NCBI GenBank assembly: GCA_020056515.1
Contig: JAGVHP010000050.1
Span: forward strand, 1-14,379
Reading direction: 5' to 3'
Source: Candidatus Shapirobacteria bacterium
GTDB lineage: Bacteria > Patescibacteriota > Microgenomatia > UBA12405
Length of the DNA: 14,379 nt
Positions within the stretch are counted from its first letter, which is position 1. Each line of letters starts with the position of its first letter. Both the position numbers and the translations under genes were made by a program. The notes below the pieces were generated by a model. It was not told where the DNA came from. It was given only the letters and a program-made list of their open reading frames with translations, and did no database searches. Below are positions 12,976 to 14,379 of the stretch, in pieces.

Positions 12976-13764
12976 ATGAGTAATGTTGTCTGTTCAGAAA
13001 ATAAATATAACCGCCAGGATGCAATGGCGAAAATAAAGAATAAGCGCTGGTATCAAGATTCCAGTCAAGAAATTCAGGAAAAAATTGGTGAAATTCCTGA
13101 AGATTTTCAAGGCTTTTTAAATGATTTGGCAGACAGAGAAGAAGAAAATGGTTTTTATTCCATTAAAAAACTAAAGCAAATTTTTTGGGACGATCGTTAT
13201 GTTGTACCTACTTTTGAGGTCAAATCAAAAAAAGACAATAGTGGTTACGTGAACTCCTTCGTGGCTTGGAGAAAAGGAGTACACCGATCGATAAACAGCT
13301 TAGTATTAGTGGAAACTCAAGGAGAAATAACCCATTTTATCGCCAAAAAATCAATTAGGTTTGCCGCCGGCAGAGAGATATATGAGTCAATCGGGAGTAT
13401 TCATCCGCCAAGAGATGTAGATGAAAATAGTCAAGAATACATGCAATACCTGCAACAGGAGTTTGAAAAAACTTTACGTTTACCGAATTTTAAAATCAGC
13501 AGATTAATTAATTTGGGAAATATCTACCCGGATGCAGGGATGACTGACACAATCGTAAAGCTGATTGCGATTAAGATTGAATCTAGCGACATAAATGAAA
13601 TAAAAAATTATATTGATGGAAAAAGATACAATGATAAAAGGTACGATTATGGATTTGAAATAGTTCCGATTGGCAGACTTCTAAAATTTTTAGCCGAAAC
13701 AAATGATTCGTTTTTATTGGCGATTTTTGGTAGATTACAGGCTCTTAATGTGATTAAACTTTAG
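12976..13764 (+). CDS. Unknown protein, Nudix-like layout without Nudix box (paralogue 2)
   Basis: Unrecognised 262-residue soluble protein, probably a tandem paralogue of the gene before it. After a hydrophilic N-terminus come RWYQDSSQEIQEKIGEIPE (24-42) and FYSIKKLKQIFWDDRY. The middle reads NSLVLVETQGEITHFIAKKS, then RFAAGREIYESIGSI (128-142) and LINLGNIYPDAGMTDTIVKL (178-197), which lines up well with the ADP-ribose-pyrophosphatase type of Nudix layout (GREVLELPAG, then LGxxYPSPG). The helix between them (EYMQYLQQEFEKTLRL) lacks the REXXEE metal-binding residues. The end FEIVPIGRLLKFLAE resembles the Nudix C-terminal helix. Only 5 bases separate it from the previous gene, yet it has its own -10. 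A binding or regulatory role is inference only. Confidence 0.7.
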   Translation: MSNVVCSENKYNRQDAMAKIKNKRWYQDSSQEIQEKIGEIPEDFQGFLNDLADREEENGFYSIKKLKQIFWDDRYVVPTFEVKSKKDNSGYVNSFVAWRKGVHRSINSLVLVETQGEITHFIAKKSIRFAAGREIYESIGSIHPPRDVDENSQEYMQYLQQEFEKTLRLPNFKISRLINLGNIYPDAGMTDTIVKLIAIKIESSDINEIKNYIDGKRYNDKRYDYGFEIVPIGRLLKFLAETNDSFLLAIFGRLQALNVIKL

Positions 13765-13772
13765 ACTGGTTA

Positions 13773-13800
13773 TTGAAGTTATAAGATAGTTTGGTATAAT
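13773..13800 (+). promoter_or_regulatory. Promoter before the last gene
   Basis: TTGAAG (13773-13778), a 16-base spacer and TGG-TATAAT (13792-13800) make the strongest promoter candidate of the window, with an extended -10. Transcription would begin near 13807, about 120 bases before the ATG at 13927. Confidence 0.65.
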
Positions 13801-13806
13801 ACCACC

Positions 13807-13893
13807 ATCGAGCCACAAGCTCGGACTTTAAAAAAGAGATTTGTTTTGTAAAAGCGCTTAGATATGGCTTGGCCGCATTTGCGGCATTTTTTG
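13807..13893 (+). ncRNA. Leader RNA or small RNA with terminator-like end
   Basis: Between the promoter and the last gene lies a predicted transcript of about 85-90 bases. It opens with a hairpin CGAGC-CACAA-GCTCG (13809-13823), contains the palindrome AAGCGCTT (13852-13859), and closes with a GC hairpin followed by U's. It matches no RNA family that I recognise. It could be a free-standing small RNA or an attenuating leader for the downstream gene. The type is an inference; only the elements are seen. Confidence 0.4.
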
Positions 13894-13894
13894 G
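13872..13894 (+). terminator. Intrinsic terminator or attenuator
   Basis: GCCGC-ATTT-GCGGC (13872-13885) followed by ATTTTTTGG has the form of a rho-independent terminator, with a rather short 5-pair stem. It lies between the promoter and the Shine-Dalgarno site of the downstream gene, so read-through would be needed to express that gene. Confidence 0.55.
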
Positions 13895-13926
13895 TTTTGT
13901 ATCCCCCAAATTCAAAAGGAGTGAAA

Positions 13927-14379
13927 ATGGATCTTGGAGTGTTGTTGTTCTTGGCGCTTTGCGGCGCTACCTGTATCCTTCCGATGGCTGTTGTTGGCCT
14001 GGGAATTGTGTACGTTCTTTCTCGTAAACCGAAGGCGGTTCAGCCAACGGTACAAACCCCAAAGAATGAGGAGAAAAAGATGATAAAGAAAGATGTTCAA
14101 CTCATGGTTGGTGGCGACCAGAACTGGTTCGTCAAGTTGACCGGCATGGATCTGGATGCAAACACGGTGGATGATGTTGAAGTCGCCCGCCTGGATGGCA
14201 CGTACTTCCGGATGTTCTTCACCCGCGCACTGGGATATCTTTTCCCTATGTTCCAGGAAATCTTGGACAAGTCGGGCCGGGCGGGATCCATCCTGCTCAA
14301 AGTGCGGACCTCCCCCGATGGCGCAGTTCATCTGGTAGTGGAAAGGTGCAAGTGGGTGAACCACTTGAACCAGAGAGAA
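13927..14379 (+). CDS. Unknown single-pass membrane protein, N-terminal 151 codons (partial)
   Basis: Open from the ATG at 13927 to the window edge with no stop. AAAGGAG (13915-13921) lies five bases upstream and fixes the start. Residues about 4-32 form a hydrophobic segment (LGVLLFLALCGATCILPMAV and on to IVYVL), followed by SRKPK, so the bulk is probably cytoplasmic with an N-out anchor. A Lys/Glu-rich linker (about 36-55) leads to a soluble domain with NWFVKLTGMDLD, DDVEVARLDGTYFRMFF, and a later VHLVVERCKWVNHL strand. I do not recognise the family. Codon use is unlike its neighbours: CTG, GTC, GCC, CGC and GGC are common, and GC is clearly higher than in the AT-rich genes before it. This could reflect recent transfer or high expression. 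Confidence 0.75.
   Translation, partial: MDLGVLLFLALCGATCILPMAVVGLGIVYVLSRKPKAVQPTVQTPKNEEKKMIKKDVQLMVGGDQNWFVKLTGMDLDANTVDDVEVARLDGTYFRMFFTRALGYLFPMFQEILDKSGRAGSILLKVRTSPDGAVHLVVERCKWVNHLNQRE

Noticed and set aside
13807..13893. tRNA or known riboswitch in the leader
   Set aside because: No cloverleaf, no T-loop sequence and no conserved riboswitch core could be found by eye.
13912..14364. 150-codon open frame on the minus strand at the right edge
   Set aside because: The plus strand has a ribosome binding site, a promoter, a membrane segment and consistent codon use over the same bases; the minus frame is a shadow of GC-rich coding DNA.
1..14379. CRISPR array, transposon or prophage
   Set aside because: No regularly spaced repeats with unique spacers, no transposase motifs, no terminal inverted repeats and no phage structural genes were seen.

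Overview
The window reads as a piece of a Candidate Phyla Radiation (Patescibacteria) genome, most likely from the Microgenomates side. The evidence is AT-rich DNA, very tight ribosomal-protein packing, almost no Shine-Dalgarno sites in front of the operon genes, slightly shortened or rearranged ribosomal proteins, and an unusual EF-Tu switch I. This placement is an inference from sequence style, not from a tree. TAA, TAG and TGA all end genes here, so the code is standard.

Positions 1-8835 (all minus strand) hold a translation cluster in the order fusA, tuf, rpsJ, rplC, rplD, rplW, rplB, rpsS, rplV, rpsC, rplP, rpmC, rpsQ, rplN, rplX (cut by the window edge). This is the end of a str-type operon joined to the S10 operon and the start of spc. 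Neither rpsL nor rpsG lies upstream of fusA. A GC hairpin separates tuf from rpsJ and a promoter candidate lies in front of tuf. rplN carries an in-frame TAA at codon 31 although homology continues on both sides. Gaps between the genes are mostly 1-6 bases or overlaps. The few larger gaps (rplV-rpsC, in front of rpsJ, in front of fusA) contain AATT-based repeats with a 7-base period.

Positions 8990-10231 (plus) encode an FAD-dependent amine-oxidase/protoporphyrinogen-oxidase-like flavoprotein. It starts a few bases after an extended -10 promoter. Two 8-4-8 palindromes sit in frame inside it, with the same TGAC loop and compensated stem changes; they look like copies of a small palindromic element.

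Positions 10167-13764 hold three genes of unknown function: a 683-residue minus-strand protein with a ParB/Srx-like N-terminal segment and a Nudix-like segment without the Nudix box, then divergently two plus-strand genes. The two plus-strand proteins look like diverged paralogues of each other and also show a Nudix-like layout without the catalytic signature. This cluster is the most likely place for something undescribed.

Positions 13765-14379 hold an extended -10 promoter, a roughly 120-base leader with a terminator-like hairpin, a clear ribosome binding site, and the first 151 codons of a single-pass membrane protein with distinctly higher GC. It runs off the window. No tRNA, rRNA, transposase, CRISPR array or origin was seen, and no stretch over 300 bases lacks a gene.
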